Shown here in pieces: positions 25,651 to 38,357 of a DNA stretch of 64,000 nt. The stretch is taken from positions 30,628,001 to 30,692,000 of the forward strand of contig OZ020244.1 in the NCBI GenBank assembly GCA_963971285.1, read 5' to 3'. Numbering within the stretch: the stretch's first letter is position 1; each line of letters starts with the position of its first letter. This DNA is from Astropecten irregularis. Taxonomy: Eukaryota; Echinodermata; Asteroidea; Paxillosida; Astropectinidae. The notes under the pieces were generated by a model that saw only the letters and a program-made list of their open reading frames with translations, did no database searches and had not been told where the DNA came from. Made by a program: the position numbers and the translations under genes.

Positions 25651-26612
25651 TACACTGTTAAAATTAATTTGTCATTTTGCTTGTTTAATTTGTCAAAATG
25701 ACTAATTCTGGTTAGGACGTATTGAATGACTAGTTTATATAATGTGAGACTAATTTTAAGTCAGAGATTACGAAACTAAAATGTCTTCTTGACTAAACTA
25801 AATTCGTTACTTATGCTTGACTTACAGCTAATTGTCACACGCAACGTTTTTGACGAATTTCCCGTAGTAATGTGAATAGTGTCCTCGACTAATTTCAATA
25901 AGTCACTTGACTATTCCCGCATAGTCACTTGCATGTATAGTAAAGTGACTAACTAAGATTATGTCTGTCACGTATCTGACAACGTTAGAGTGGTCATTTT
26001 CCCGCCTTGCTGTATCAGCTGATTTTAACTTTCCCGCCGCAGTAGGGATGACTATGAAAGGAATACTGGACTTGAACTAACGCGTTTATTTTGATCCGAC
26101 GGCATCTTGCAAGTATCGCACACCATCGAGGATCCCACTGTCTGGCACTGCATAGTTTTCACTGAGATAAACTGAGCCACACAAGTTGTCACTGGATTGT
26201 CAGCGCAAATTTCAAGTATGCAAAGGTACGTAGACCATTTTGTTTTTTACTCAGGTTGGTTAAGAATGCAGGCATGGTAGTTTTTTGTAGTTTTGAGACT
26301 GCCCACTCGCCACAGTTGTTGTAACGCCGTATAGGCTAGGCCTAAGTCGTATAGCTGGCCGGGCGGGCGATGGTAGTATAGAGCAAGGAACTTGTGAGTG
26401 AGTTTTATGGCAGTAGACCAAACAGTCCCTGATGGATGTGGCATGTGCATGCAGTTATAATCTGGGCATGTTTTATTTCTGAGCACATATAAACATTAAA
26501 AGTGGGTTTGTCTACCTCCATCATATATTATTTCAAAGTATTCCAGTGGTTTGTGTATCCACAACTTTTCACATTCAAATAATCTCATTTGTGTAATTTG
26601 TTTTATCCACAG

Positions 26613-26724
26613 AGAGATGGTTTACCGATAATCAGGGGTGATGGGAAGGACCTGGCCACATCTGACTGCTTTGACATCGAGATCGACGGGTCAACTGTCA
26701 GCTCATCAAAAGATCTTTTGACTG
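26613..26724 (+). CDS. Candidate captured exon inside the TA element
   Basis: An acceptor TTTTATCCACAG precedes 112 nt of open frame that ends at a GTACTT donor. The translation includes RDGLPIIRGDGKDLATSD and FDIEIDGSTVSSSKDLL, which is protein-like. I do not recognise the family. A possible upstream exon ends at 26226 with donor GTACGT, but no ATG-bearing frame connects the two. Confidence 0.35.
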
Positions 26725-27049
26725 GTACTTCTATTTAGTGGCAAGCTATCATGTTTTTAATTAGGCTTTCCCATCGTGTCTTAAAAAGACATTGACAATG
26801 ACATTCATTCAGAAAGCAATCCTATTTCACATTAAAATGTGCATGTGCTGATTCGAGGTCCAACACGCATGCCTAGACTGCACACACATAATGCCCAAAC
26901 CTTGTATAAAGCTGCCTAGGTTTTGCTGTAATTCAAACATTATTTTAAAAATTGGGTTTTATTAAGTACATTATTTTACATGTACGCCGTTGCTGTTTGC
27001 TTGTTTAACGTTGGCAAATGTTATCCCCTGTAACCAATTCCAAATAGGC

Positions 27050-27184
27050 AAGTACATTTTTACAGATTCATTAATTTGCATCAGAAAGATGTCAATTTAA
27101 TTGTTGGTTTTTAGTGTAAGTACATTTTTACAGATGCATTAATTTTCATCAGAATTATGTCAATTTAATTGTTGGTTTTGAGTG
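27050..27184 (+). repeat. 68-bp tandem duplication
   Basis: AAGTACATTTTTACAG through TTAATTGTTGGTTTT occurs twice, starting at 27050 and 27118, with a few differences. It lies within the 2.4-kb TA-flanked element. Confidence 0.75.
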
Positions 27185-28074
27185 TTTAAATTGCATGAAA
27201 TAAGGCATGTCCGAAAATCATCTGAAACTTCAAGCATCTCAAAGGTCAGAGTCCTCATTATTGTATAGGCCTATAATGAATTGAAAGTTACGCTGTCAAT
27301 ATGTTTTCACAACTATTCACAACTACATAATTATTGGCCATGATATTACAGTTTTATTTATTGACTTGGTCTACTTGTACTTTTTATTAAGATACCCGAA
27401 GACAATTTCAAAGGTTGGGGACCAACCCATATTTTTAAATGTCACAATGTGAGCATTTTCTCAAATTAAATGGCAAGTTGATTCCAGAAACAGATTTTCA
27501 TTTGTCTCATTGTGATTTTTCTTACAGATTGAATGTGTGTATTGGCCTATGCATGCAGTGGCAGATCCAGGAACTAAAGTGGCATGAGTGACCATCTGAT
27601 CATAAACCTCCTTATGCATTACTTTATGTACATGATTCGTCTAAGATGTCTGCATCAGCCATGCACCCTTACCTGGGGGAAAACTGGAGAGGAGTCTGCT
27701 CCCCATATTTCCCGAATGCCACTCCCCTCCATGCTGCCACTGCATGCATACTGTCACTGCTAATACCTTTATATTACTAATGTATATTTGTCGATCATTT
27801 GAATTACAATTTGGAAGTTGTCAGAGCCAGTTTGTCACTTGACTTTCACATCATTAGTCAAAAGTTTAATTACGAAGCCCAAAAGTCGGTGGAGTAAAGA
27901 TTAGTCGTATCAGACAGGTAGCCAATCTTGTCACAGGACTAACATTTTCTTGTCGGGATGTGACATGTTTGAATTTGTAATCGGGGCTATGTGACTAGTT
28001 TAAATTAGTCGTATGAGACATAGTGCAGAACTAATGTTTTCTAGTCAAAATGACAAATTAATTTTTACAGTGTA

Positions 28075-29540
28075 TGTTTGGCAGGTCCAACTGTTCAATG
28101 AAAGCATTATTGTGTGTGTCGGACTTTAAGATCCGCCATTTTCAAAAAGGCGTCCTTGTTTTTCAAAATGGCCGCCAGTTCTGATATCACACTTCATAAC
28201 TCGAAAAGTAAGAGTCCTAGAATCTTCATTCCAGTGGCTATGTATATGTTTGGCAGGTCCAAAAGTTCAGAAAAAACATAATTGAGTGTGTCAGACTTTA
28301 ATTCAGTATATGTTTCATATACTGAATTAGTTATATGTGCTGAAGCTCAGGCTCCAGATTTTTCCAAATCCAGCGGCATATGCGACGGGCCGGGGCCGGG
28401 GTCGAAGTAACAGGTCCGAATAGGACCACCGACTGAATGGGCAACCCCGATGAGTCATCGTGTAGTGACGTCAGCTACCCGCGCTCACGTAATCAACTAG
28501 GTGCACAATCAGCGGAAGGGGTACTATTCATGTCCCAGCTTGTGCTCGCCAGGGGACATTGCCTCAATACTGAAAATGGGTATATTGCAGTGGCTGTGTC
28601 ATTTACTCGCTATGAGAGCCTGGCACTCCTAGCAAAAACGTTGTCAATTAAGGTATATACGGATCACTTCACAAAGGAATAACTCTCTGCAATAGAGAAA
28701 AGCAGATCATATCTAGCTACATCTATCCGTCTATTCTCCAGATCTCCTCCTAAGAATTATTGCACCTCGTGAAGAAAACCGCGTGTGGGTTCGTAATAGT
28801 ACAGTTTGATCTCACAACACTATAACTAATTTATCTGTGCCTATAGTGATCCAAAACCGCAAATTTCCAAGATGAGCAGTTATAAGTGGGCAAAAAACAA
28901 ACAAAAAAAAACCTACTCGGATTTTCAAAAGGTTCATAGCTTCACAAAAGATTACTGCAGCTTAAAAGAAATCTTAACACATACCCATTTTTTTTAAAAA
29001 CTTTTAAACGTTATTTAATTTTACTTCACTAATCACTTTTATTTTACTGTATTATTATTATTTTTCTTAATTTATAGCCTTGAGTATATAATTTAACATT
29101 GTATGTTTCACTGTTTGCGTGAAATTACGAATAAAATACTTGAAACTGTATATCGCCCGTTGACCACTAAAGGAATGTTCTGGTGAGTTCCGGTTGGTTT
29201 TAGGCAGCCCTTGTCGTCTTTTGTTTAGTTGTGAACGTGCGTGTTTGTTTTTGTTCTGTTATGCTTTGTCTTGATGTTTTTTGTTGTTTTTTCGAATCAA
29301 ATCAATCGCGGACGGTGTAACATAATGAACGGCATGTTTATAAGAACAACGAAACCCAGGGGAATACTAAAACTACATATAATTCAAGTGCTGACTTGTC
29401 GAGGCTTGTCCAAACCTGTCCATGATGTCATCGGTCCTTTGCTTTATTACACAACACAAACGAAAATTACATCTGGTTTTTTTTTATTTGTTTTGCTGTT
29501 TGTTCTTGTTCAATGTTCTTATTCATTGACAACTAATTAG
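28075..29540. other. Gene-free stretch; flank duplicate and 3'-end-like sequence
   Basis: The left part repeats the host flank of the TA element and carries its empty site (28245-28246). At about 29085-29150 the sequence GAATAAAATACTTGAAAC has a polyadenylation signal and resembles the 3' end of a retroposon, but nothing upstream confirms this. Confidence 0.4.
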
Positions 29541-29605
29541 CCAATCATGAACAATCGTGTTTTTAATTAGCCAATCACAATTACCCTTTCATTCAACGGC
29601 CAATC
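29541..29605 (+). promoter_or_regulatory. Three evenly spaced CCAAT boxes
   Basis: CCAATC occurs at 29541, 29571 and 29600, twice as TTAGCCAATCA. The spacings are 30 and 29 bp, close to three helical turns, which would put NF-Y on one face of the DNA. No first exon was identified downstream. Confidence 0.35.
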
Positions 29606-29720
29606 AAGAGCGACCTTGTTTCAAACGAGTAAACCAACATCAGACCCATCCCGTTCAACACCATCCGTACCCAAAACAGGCTCCACATCACAACAGCACC
29701 ACCTATTGTGAATGAACAGC

Positions 29721-29800
29721 GCCACCAACGCCACCACCCGCACCACCTGCACCACCACCACCACCTGCACCATCACCACCACCTGCACCACCTGCAGGTG
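29721..29800 (+). repeat. CAC/CTG-rich microsatellite
   Basis: Imperfect tandem CACCAC and CACCTGCAC units. They end directly against the element that starts at 29801. Confidence 0.8.
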
Positions 29801-30574
29801 GCATATTTTTTATTTACACCGCAGCCTAGGGTTTTTCGCTGTGGCAGTGCAAATTCATGCTTGAAACGAGACTACAGGTTGTGCAACCCACGCTTATTAC
29901 TTTAGCTGTGGGCCTGTAGCTAGCTTCTGTAGCGTAATAGCTAGCTGTAGCGTAATTTACATGTGGCTGTACAGTGTACATTTACTGTACAGTACTTTTA
30001 GGCCTACAAACATTACATCACATACCGTGTACAACTGAGTTGTACTGTATATTGCTTTGTACGTTGGGACGGAATAAAAGGAACAAATCACGACAAACAC
30101 GTGTACATTACATGTAAATGTGATGTATGTACATGTACTGCGACCATCAGTCCTCCATGGTCAGAGTAACTTCATCTATGCTTAGAGTAATATTGAATAA
30201 CAGTACGAATGTTAGATATACGAAGTGCCAAAGTGTCATTTCTCTCACTCGTACTTTGTTTGTCGTAGGCTCTCTTTTTGCGGCGTACTACAGTTTCTTC
30301 TCTGTGATTTTCAGCACCTCACTGTATTCAAAACTTATTTACAAACTAGGCTGACGACTGATACTTGATAGTTTTTAATATTCAGAGATCGGTGGAGAGC
30401 TTCGCAGTATTTATACGTATTTGTCAAGTTTCAATCCTTGCATTGGCAACACTTCCCAATACTGATGAGGGAATGATGCGCGCGTTGCAACATACAGCTG
30501 TAGTCTTTTCTCAAGCATGAATCTACATTGCAACAGCGAAAAACCCTAGGCTGCGGTGTAAATAAAAAATATGC
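29801..30574. mobile_element. 774-bp element with ~80-bp terminal inverted repeats
   Basis: The left end GCATATTTTTTATTTACACC, followed by GCAGCCTAGGGTTTTTCGCTG, is found inverted at the right end (30494-30574). Pairing continues inward through ATTCATGCTTGA. The interior has no coding capacity. It is a MITE-like non-autonomous DNA element inserted at the edge of a microsatellite. Confidence 0.75.
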
Positions 30575-30844
30575 TACCCGCTACTGGTCCCTACATTTGA
30601 GTGACGATAGACGTCAGGAGACTACTGTAGGGAACGGGAACCAGTCTATATACGGGCATGCTGGTTAGTGACGTCATGTGAAAAACCTCTATATGAATAT
30701 GTTTCCTATGAAACGCATATCTCCACAAACACGGCGCTTCTGCGGCCCTTCCTTTTCGAGAAATGTTCGCCTCTTTTTCTTGCACTTCGATGTTAACCCG
30801 ACGGCTGTTTACGGATTGAGAAAGGGTTAAACCTCCCCCGGCCG

Positions 30845-31044
30845 NNNNNNNNNNNNNNNNNNNNNNNNNNNNNNNNNNNNNNNNNNNNNNNNNNNNNNNN
30901 NNNNNNNNNNNNNNNNNNNNNNNNNNNNNNNNNNNNNNNNNNNNNNNNNNNNNNNNNNNNNNNNNNNNNNNNNNNNNNNNNNNNNNNNNNNNNNNNNNNN
31001 NNNNNNNNNNNNNNNNNNNNNNNNNNNNNNNNNNNNNNNNNNNN
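30845..31044. other. Assembly gap (200 N)
   Basis: Exactly 200 N bases, a common placeholder length for a gap of unknown size. The left border is G/C-rich (CCCCCGGCCG). Linkage and distance across it should not be trusted. Confidence 0.99.
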
Positions 31045-31322
31045 TATTTGAACTTTGGTCAGCTTTTGTTGCCATTTTACCGCGAAACTGCGCCACCATC
31101 TGAGCGTGATTGTAGGTCGTTGAATATTCATAGCATCATGTGTTGGGTCTGTTGGTTGTGCATGGTCGCCCGAGTTGTCGTACGGCCGACCGTTGGTTGT
31201 TTCGTAGTCGTACACCGTGTGTGCTTGAATAGGCACATCGCGTAATGCGTGCTCCGTACGTGTCTGCAACGGCCCTGCGTGCGTGCGTAACGAGTTGGGC
31301 CAGCACCAGCACATGGTTTCTG

Positions 31323-31594
31323 TGACGTCACGAGCACTGCCTTTGCGCATTGACCAATCAGCGCGGCGCTTGTCACAAACGGCACTGTTGTTATGGGGCC
31401 GGGAATTTTGCCGAGGCAAAGTGATCTACGTATCGACACGTCCGCATAGTATGGAAATTACCAAAATTAATATTCATGCATGACGTAGGACCGCCATTTT
31501 GTGTGGAGCAGAGCCACACAAAATAAATTCCGTTTTTGACGTTCTCGTCTGGACATTCGTCAGAAAAGGTCGATTTTCATCAAAAGGAATGATC
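31323..31594 (+). promoter_or_regulatory. Candidate CpG-type promoter and first exon
   Basis: The CpG-rich stretch holds a perfect CRE palindrome TGACGTCA (31323-31330), a CCAAT box (31354) and CCGCCATTTT (31491-31500, YY1-like, often at transcription starts). A good donor GTGAGT follows GATC at 31594. This is the layout of a TATA-less promoter with a non-coding first exon. No linked coding exon was found. Confidence 0.3.
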
Positions 31595-31857
31595 GTGAGT
31601 ACAAATTAATATGCTGTATTTCATCTTTGACTTTCGTAGAAGCAATGGAGCGAGTTTCAATTCTGTTTGTGATGTTTTTGGTGTAATTTGGGGACATTTT
31701 CGGCGCAAGTGCCGTGAAATTTAGTTTTTCCTGTGTACGACACATCTCAACCAATATAAATCACTGGGGCGCTAGACCGACCGTCAACCCCAAAAGTCAA
31801 AAAGGGAGTTCAGCGCCCCAGTTACTGGGTCTACTACTACTACTAGGCCTAGTATAA

Positions 31858-31887
31858 CCATGGAGGTAGAAATATCTACCTCCATGG
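31858..31887. repeat. Perfect 13-bp hairpin
   Basis: CCATGGAGGTAGA, loop AATA, then TCTACCTCCATGG. The half-motif CCATGGAGGTAG also occurs near 36221, so it may be a short dispersed element rather than a terminator. Confidence 0.7.
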
Positions 31888-34762
31888 TATAACTACCATG
31901 AGTGGTAGCCTAAGTTAGACCTAAACCGCCTAACGTTACACGTACACTATTTATTAACGGTCGAAAACGGATATAATTGGCCGACATCATCAGTAAAACT
32001 AGACTAAAAGGTGAGGATTTAATGAATAATGTACTTACTGATACATGTTCCAGTTTGCTGCGATGTATAGCCTACTTTTAATTCCCAATCCTCGGAGCGC
32101 TACCACGGCATGGATTTATTTAGCGCGGAATCAACGCATGGCCAGAACTGGTTACACAGCTCCTCCAGGCCTATTTCCTTGATATCGATATACTTAGCAA
32201 GCGCCCGACTAAAACTGGTGCCCTGCATATTTGATGTACTACACGTAACGCAATCAAGCACGGCTGGTTCCCGACGCGATGTGTGTTTGTGGACTCGTGT
32301 TTGTCATGTAATGGAATTGTGTTCAGTGGCCCACGCTAAATTCACATTTCATCGCGCTTTCGAGGACGACCTCGGAAAAACGATAAAAGGTGATTTTCCG
32401 GCATGCTTTCTTCACTGGCGGCAATTTTACTTTCGAGGACGAGTGTTTTGTCCTCGGTAGACAATTTCGTCCTCGGAGAATTGGTGTGTTTTCAGGTTTC
32501 GGTCCTCTAAAGTTAGGCAATACAAGAGCACCCCCACGCACGTGCAAATGACAACGAGTGCATGCTCACAATTGCACAGGCATGGTTTGCGCGTGCGTTG
32601 TTGACTCAAGACCGGTTCTCCAAAGTCTCCCATTGACAGAGAATAGTCGGAGAATCCTGGTCTGGGAACCAGACTAGGTCATGACCATTGATCTCCATTA
32701 TAGTCTATATAATGAAGCAGTTGTTAATATGAAGGATTATGTTGTTTTAATTGTCTTTATCATTTCAATAGACTGACACGGCTACCCACAATTTTCATCA
32801 GTTTCACTTTTTGTAAAGTAAAGAAAAAGAGAGTCGTCACAATCGAGGTGGATAACTTTTTGTCTCTTTTTAATGAAAGAATAAGAAAAACACCAAGTAA
32901 CCTTAGTAGATATATTCATGGCTTAAAGCAATTAAAGTCAATTTAAAACTTACGACGAGCTTGTATAAATGTATAACTCATTGTTTGTCTTTCCAGGTAT
33001 ATATTACTCCTTGAACATTTTAAATTATTTCAATTCACAACCCAACTAGTATCTCAAACTTTACCAACCATGACTTCTTACGATATATCTATCAAGCTTT
33101 GATTAACTAAATGGTAATTTATGCGTTTAAATATGCTGAATAAAAAGCTTCACTTAAGCTTTACAAGAACAATTGAGTCGGGTTTTCGCTATTTTCTCGG
33201 CACTCAGATTTCCGATTGAGCTCAAATCGTCACAGGCTTATTACATGTATTTCATGTACATGCTTGATAAGACAAACTGTGTGAGTGCTGTTCTTTCACC
33301 TTTACCAACGTTGTACAAACCCTTTAAGCAAAGTGTTCACAAGAAATCAGTTTCATCAGTAAATGAGATTGTCTACTTTATTTTCACCAGTCTGTATTGA
33401 ATTCACGCAAGAGGTTTGTATAAACACCCTTCCCCAACCTTCACTGAATCACGTACTTGCGTTTACGGATTTCTCCGCGCAAGCGATAAGATCAGCAGCA
33501 ATCGGTACATGTGTGTTATTTAAATTTTGCTTTTATCTTTAAACTAATGTTTCAGTTTGCTGTTCTTGATGCCACTAGGCTATTATAATTCATTTTGTGT
33601 ACCAAAGTACCCAGTTTTTGTTTTAGCCGTTTATACATTTTCATATTCGTGATTTGTTCATTTCGGCCATTTATTTTTTATTCCCATTCCTGTAATTGGC
33701 GGTCCTTTCGCTGTTGGATATGATGAATTAATGGGCGTCGCCATTTTGGGAGTCACATGTTACAGAGCGAGCGCTTTCATTGGCCAGTTGCCCTTTTTTA
33801 ACGTATAGCTCAAGTCACCGCAGACGGTGAGTTTTTTTCCACGCGAGGCAAAACAAAAATCAAACATGGGGACATTATGCCTCCACCAAAAGAGTACCGA
33901 AGATCGTTGTCATTATTGCAAACTCTTTATAAACAGTGATGCAGTTGTTTATCATATATTCATGGAGAGAGGGCCAAAGCCAATACCAGGCAGTCGAATC
34001 GTTACTCCTTTTGCATAGTCAATTTTCTCTCTTTTGAAAGAAAGAATCAAGAGAATCATGAAGTGAACTAAGTATTATGACTTAAAGTCATAAAAGTTTT
34101 CTAAAAGGTTCACTGTCTGCCTTTTCATGTAAGCTTATGCTATTCCCAATACTTGCACGGTCTCACGGATAAATCATTTTGAATCATTTTAATTCATATT
34201 CCATCTAGTAACACAAACATTAAAATATGGGCCTTCTAATGATAACTAAGCATCGAATGTTTAATTATTTCTTTTAAATATAACACATACAATTAAAAAA
34301 TATATTTAATCAGAAATTACTCAACGTCAATGAGTCCATATGAACCCGTTGTTGTCGTTGAATATTAAATAATTATAATATTATACACTGACAGATGACG
34401 AACTAAATTTCAAAAGCAGTGGTGGATATAGAGGGGAGTTGTCAAAGGGGGGGGGGGGTTGTAACCCCGCCTCCCCACCCCTTTCATTCGCAGACCAACA
34501 TTATTATTTACATTAGTAAAATGGAGGGAGAAAGGGCACCCTTTAACCTTGTCATTAATTTCGGTGCATTTTCAAATCATTTTTCGCACGTGTATTTAGA
34601 TTGTTTGCCATATTTTTATGCCTTATGAATTTGAGAAAAATCTCTACAAAACAATCTTCTGTTTTGTACACGAAGAATTGGAGGTTGTGCCCAAAAGCCA
34701 TACTAGTCATTACACGTCCCTCGATAAGTTGTTCAGGCTCATCTTCTTCATGATTGCGACTC
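31888..34762. other. Gene-free stretch
   Basis: No supported gene was found. Repeated CGAGGAC / GTCCTCG motifs at 32358-32510 can form small hairpins. A minus-strand frame near 32215-32115 (ALAKYIDIKEIGLEEL) is protein-like but isolated. Confidence 0.4.
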
Positions 34763-35116
34763 AGTTAAAGGTTGTATGTCATAGTTAGGTTTAGTATCAA
34801 AGAAATACAGATTCATGGGCAAAAATATCAAGACAGATACAGTAACAGTCATCTGTGAAAATTTCAGTCCCATACGGTGCCTCCTTTTTGAGAAACAGTG
34901 AAAAACAGCCATAGTATTTCTTAAGTCTCTTTTATAATTGATCTTTTAAAAGATCAAAAAGATTTTCGGTCGTTGTTTTACTAATTTCTGGATAAATACA
35001 CCATTTCAGGCGGAACAATCTTATCGGTATGTTTCTACCATCACCATCTTCACACCCTGCAAGTTATAGGTAAATCTGTTAACATGTCTGTTTTGGCTTC
35101 TTACCAAAGCATGATA
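34763..35116. mobile_element. TTAA MITE, copy 3 (diverged)
   Basis: It shares TATCAAAGAAATACAGATTC, TTTTAAAAGATCAAAAAGA and TTACCAAAGCATGATA with the other copies, in the same orientation as copy 2. Its ends are eroded and the TTAA borders are not clear. It ends about 40 bp from the stop of the acetyltransferase gene, so it may form part of that gene's 3' UTR. Confidence 0.6.
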
Positions 35117-35156
35117 AGCAAAACTCCTTGGTTTAATTGGATGATTGTTATTATTC

Positions 35157-35825
35157 TCATTTTCCAATCCGAAATTTATGAAGGTTTTGTATCAAACCGG
35201 GCTGTTGAATATGTCTCTCCACCTGGACATAGGACTGTAGATCCTTCATCATAGGAATGCTACCCAAAGCTCGTATAGCTTCTTCTGACAGAATAGGACC
35301 TCCATCATACACCGTCTCCCAACCAGGTTGTGGATGATTCCCATCCCAGCTGTACCCTTTGTTGGATGACCTGAGCAGATTGGCACCGACAGTTTCGAAC
35401 CTGGGCCCATAGTACTCCTTGTAAGACAAGCCCTCGTAGAAACCTTTCTCCGACTCTAAGCACATCATGTGAATCTGTCGGATGCCCAGTATCATAGCAG
35501 CATATCTCTGTGCGAAATGCATGACTTCCTTGCCGTAACCCATACCTTGCATTGATTTCTCCACACACACCGCCTCAATGTATACACTCTTAGGTGTGTC
35601 AGGTTTGGTTACTGGTACCAAGCGAACGTGCCCGATGACTTTATCTGGGACATTCTCTCCATGTTGGATAAGAATCAAAGAGCAAGGTGGTCCGGTTGTC
35701 TCCTCGACAGCGAGTCGATGCAATCTATCCGCTCTACAATGAGGCCAGATGCTTTTCATCAGGTTTACGCACGAAGCGAGTAGATCCAGTCGAGAATTCA
35801 TGGAACGCAGTGAAATGGTCGCCAT
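35157..35825 (-). CDS. NAA80: N-alpha-acetyltransferase 80-like (NAA80/NAT6)
   Basis: An intronless 222-aa GNAT protein. NAA80 acetylates the processed N-terminus of actin in the cytosol, using acetyl-CoA. Seen here: the N-terminal helix region SRLDLLASCVNLMKSIWPHC followed by RADRLHRL, typical of this subfamily; PCSLILI; VIGHVRLVPV (beta-4 region, residues 63-72); VYIEAVCVEK (81-90); and the acetyl-CoA loop QGMGYG (93-98, Q-x-x-G-x-G). GFYEGLSYKE (128-137) is the usual GNAT end motif. The C-terminus, with a WDGNHPQPGWETVYDGG stretch, is longer than the core fold. The start is the ATG at 35825, and the frame is clean to the TAA. Another GNAT is possible, but the order of motifs favours NAA80. 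Confidence 0.82.
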   Translation of the reverse strand: MATISLRSMNSRLDLLASCVNLMKSIWPHCRADRLHRLAVEETTGPPCSLILIQHGENVPDKVIGHVRLVPVTKPDTPKSVYIEAVCVEKSMQGMGYGKEVMHFAQRYAAMILGIRQIHMMCLESEKGFYEGLSYKEYYGPRFETVGANLLRSSNKGYSWDGNHPQPGWETVYDGGPILSEEAIRALGSIPMMKDLQSYVQVERHIQQPGLIQNLHKFRIGK

Positions 35826-36665
35826 ATTGAGCAGTGACTTTTTGAGCTGAAGTCTTTTTCGATGTGAATCCTCTAATATTCGTATATTCGAGGTTGAACT
35901 GATTTAAGATTAGGCCTATGCATACTCCATGTAACAGTGGGATGAAGCAAATCGAATAATTAGCCCCGTGACCATGGCCGGTCGAGAGCAAAATGTTCAT
36001 TGAACTATTTGTTATGGCGTACAGTGTTTTACCTAAAAGGGAATACGTGTTTATTGGTTTATACTGCCAACAGGTTCCTGCTTCTGTGACGGCTCCATTG
36101 TGAGTATAAAGGCCGCAACGAAATACAATGTTAAGAGCTGATATCTGGTTTATTTGTGTTCCCAATCATCCTTGTCCCTTTTAACCCATCCTTCAATTTC
36201 AAATGATGATGTCCTTACTCCATGGAGGTAGTGTACTCACGCATTGCTCTGCTATAGTTCCCTGAAGGTTGCCCTATTGTATTCTACATTCTTAATACTA
36301 GCTGCATGCTCTTTGTGTTGCATATCTAGCTGACGTATGGTGTTAAGTCCTAGTCAACGATTGCAACCCACACATGTACGTTGGTAGTGAAGTTATGGAA
36401 ATAGCGTGTTTCGTATGGGAATACTAAACAGAGCCTTCATATCAACATAAGATGCCACAGTAGAATCTGGGAGTCACTATCAATCAAACAAAGCAGGTTA
36501 AGCTTATATCTACATTGGAGAGCAGATCATGGGTCAGGATTTTTTCTTTTATTTGTATAACTCTCTCTCGAAGGAAACTGTCATTTAGATTTGTGTATAT
36601 TTGTATATTTGTATATCAATGGTCATTACAAGCCACGGCTTCTGAATGTGCCCCCATGGTCTGCC

Positions 36666-37027
36666 TTAAAGGTAGTATCATACTTTGGTAAGACACCAAA
36701 ACAGAAATGTTGACAGATTTACTTTTAACTTACAGGGTATGAATGGTGGTGGTAGAAACATACCGTTCATTTTTCCGCCTGAAATGGTGTATTTATCCAG
36801 AAATTAGTAAAACAACGACCGAAAATCTTTTTGATCTTTTAAAAGATCAAAAATAAAAGAGAAAAGACTTAAGAAATACTGTGGCCGTTTTTCACTGTTT
36901 TCTCAAAAAGTGGGCACCGTATGGGACTGACATTTTCACAGATGTCTATTACTGTATCTGTCTTGATATTTTTTGCCCATGAATCTGTATTTCTTTGACA
37001 AAAACCAAAGTATGATACTACCTTTAA
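36666..37027. mobile_element. TTAA MITE, copy 4 (best preserved)
   Basis: TTAAAGGTAGTATCATACTT at the left end is mirrored by AAGTATGATACTACCTTTAA at the right, leaving TTAA at both borders (36666-36669, 37024-37027). The 362-bp interior contains the self-complementary GATCTTTTAAAAGATC. It lies in the same orientation as copy 1. Confidence 0.8.
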
Positions 37028-37883
37028 TAATTATTATCATTTATTTTGCTTTTCTTTAACTTCAACATACTCTTTAATTGTGATGTATTCTCTATACAGA
37101 ATTGGAAATCATGTCCTATTGAATAGAATAAAAAAAACATAATATTGGTCAGTGAAATATCGTGAATGTTCAGTCGCATTTTAGTCGTACAAAGTGGTCA
37201 ATTTCTAACGTCAAAAATTACGTCATAATTAGGTCAGTTTAAACCACAAAAAGTATCGTTAGAAACTTATATCAGGCATGTCTTGAAAAACACGTGGTAT
37301 ATATAATGACGTCATATATAACCGTGTTTTGATCACGCTTGCCTGGTGATATTTCTTTGTGTTGTGGTGGCGCAACCGATAGCCAGTATCATTCATGCCA
37401 ACAAATGTCAACTATCTAGAAATACCAAACATTGTGTTATGCGTTTCTTTACCTGCATTATTCAACTAATTATGATTTTATGTAATATTATTACATAAAA
37501 AGTAAGTTAATACACGGAAAAATGGCTTTAAAAGAAATTCATAAGTTTATATTATTCGATTTGCAGTACAATATGAAATTGACTATTATACTCTACATGT
37601 GCATCAACCGTCTGTTTTAAAGCTCAATGATATAATTATGACTGAAACTGATAGTGATAATATAGCTTTGTTAGGTACCATTTTACATTCACGCCATACA
37701 ACAATGGCGGTTAACTTTGTTCAACTGCTGATTGAAGGCAGCGCGCGCATACGCATAATGAATAATTCATGTTTTATTGAGTCACTCCATCCTATGGTGA
37801 CGTGGGCCTGGGAACTTGTGGCCTGATCACTGTGACAACGGAGATGCAATTTGCTCTATGTGGTGTAGTTGATCAGTCATAAT
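37028..37883. other. Gene-free stretch
   Basis: AT-rich sequence with no supported exon. Confidence 0.45.
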
Positions 37884-38357
37884 GGGCGTTTACGAAACGG
37901 AGGCTAAGGGCCTTTTCCAAACCTCGGCTCCGGCTCAGGCTCCGGCTTCGGCTCCATTTCGTGACTCCATTTTTGAATAACAGGTATCAAAATAGAGACT
38001 TTTGGTTACGGTTTGGAAGTAGATACTCTATTTTGAACAAGAAAACAGAGCTTCAGCTTCAATGAAAAGCCACAACCTACATTTTCAGCATATGGATGAC
38101 AGCGCTTGAGCCGGAGCCGAGGTTTGGAAAAGGGCCTCAGACTCCGTCTCAGGCTCCGGCTCCATTTTGTGAAGCCATTCTGAAATAAATTGTATCAAAA
38201 TATAGACATTTGGATGCGGTTCTGAAGTAGATTCTCTGGTTTGAAAAGGAAAACAGAGCTTCAGCTTCAATGAAAAACCACCAGAACCTATATTTTCAGC
38301 CATGGATGTCAGAGCCGGAGTGTGAGCCTGAGCATAAGCCCTGTTTCGTAAACGCCC
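37884..38357. mobile_element. 474-bp TIR element with internal duplication
   Basis: GGGCGTTTACGAAAC at the left end matches GTTTCGTAAACGCCC at the right. The interior has two ~215-bp copies of a block running from GGCTCAGGCTCCGGCT through AACAGAGCTTCAGCTTCAAT (about 37930 and 38145). Short inverted GGGCCTTTTCCAAACCTCGG / CCGAGGTTTGGAAAAGGGCC arms flank the first copy. It is non-coding. Confidence 0.7.

Larger units (their letters stand above)
25653..28072. mobile_element. 2.4-kb element with TIRs and TA target duplication
   Basis: The ends read CACTGTTAAAATTAATTTGT and, inverted, ACAAATTAATTTTTACAGTG. TA flanks each end (25651-25652 and 28073-28074). The host sequence is present uninterrupted nearby: GGCTATGTATATGTTTGGC near 28235-28252 is the empty version of the interrupted GGCTATGTA / TGTTTGGC. 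That defines the element's borders exactly. Inside are a candidate exon (26613-26724) and a 68-bp tandem pair (27050-27184). No transposase was seen, so it is probably non-autonomous, of a TA-targeting superfamily. Confidence 0.8.
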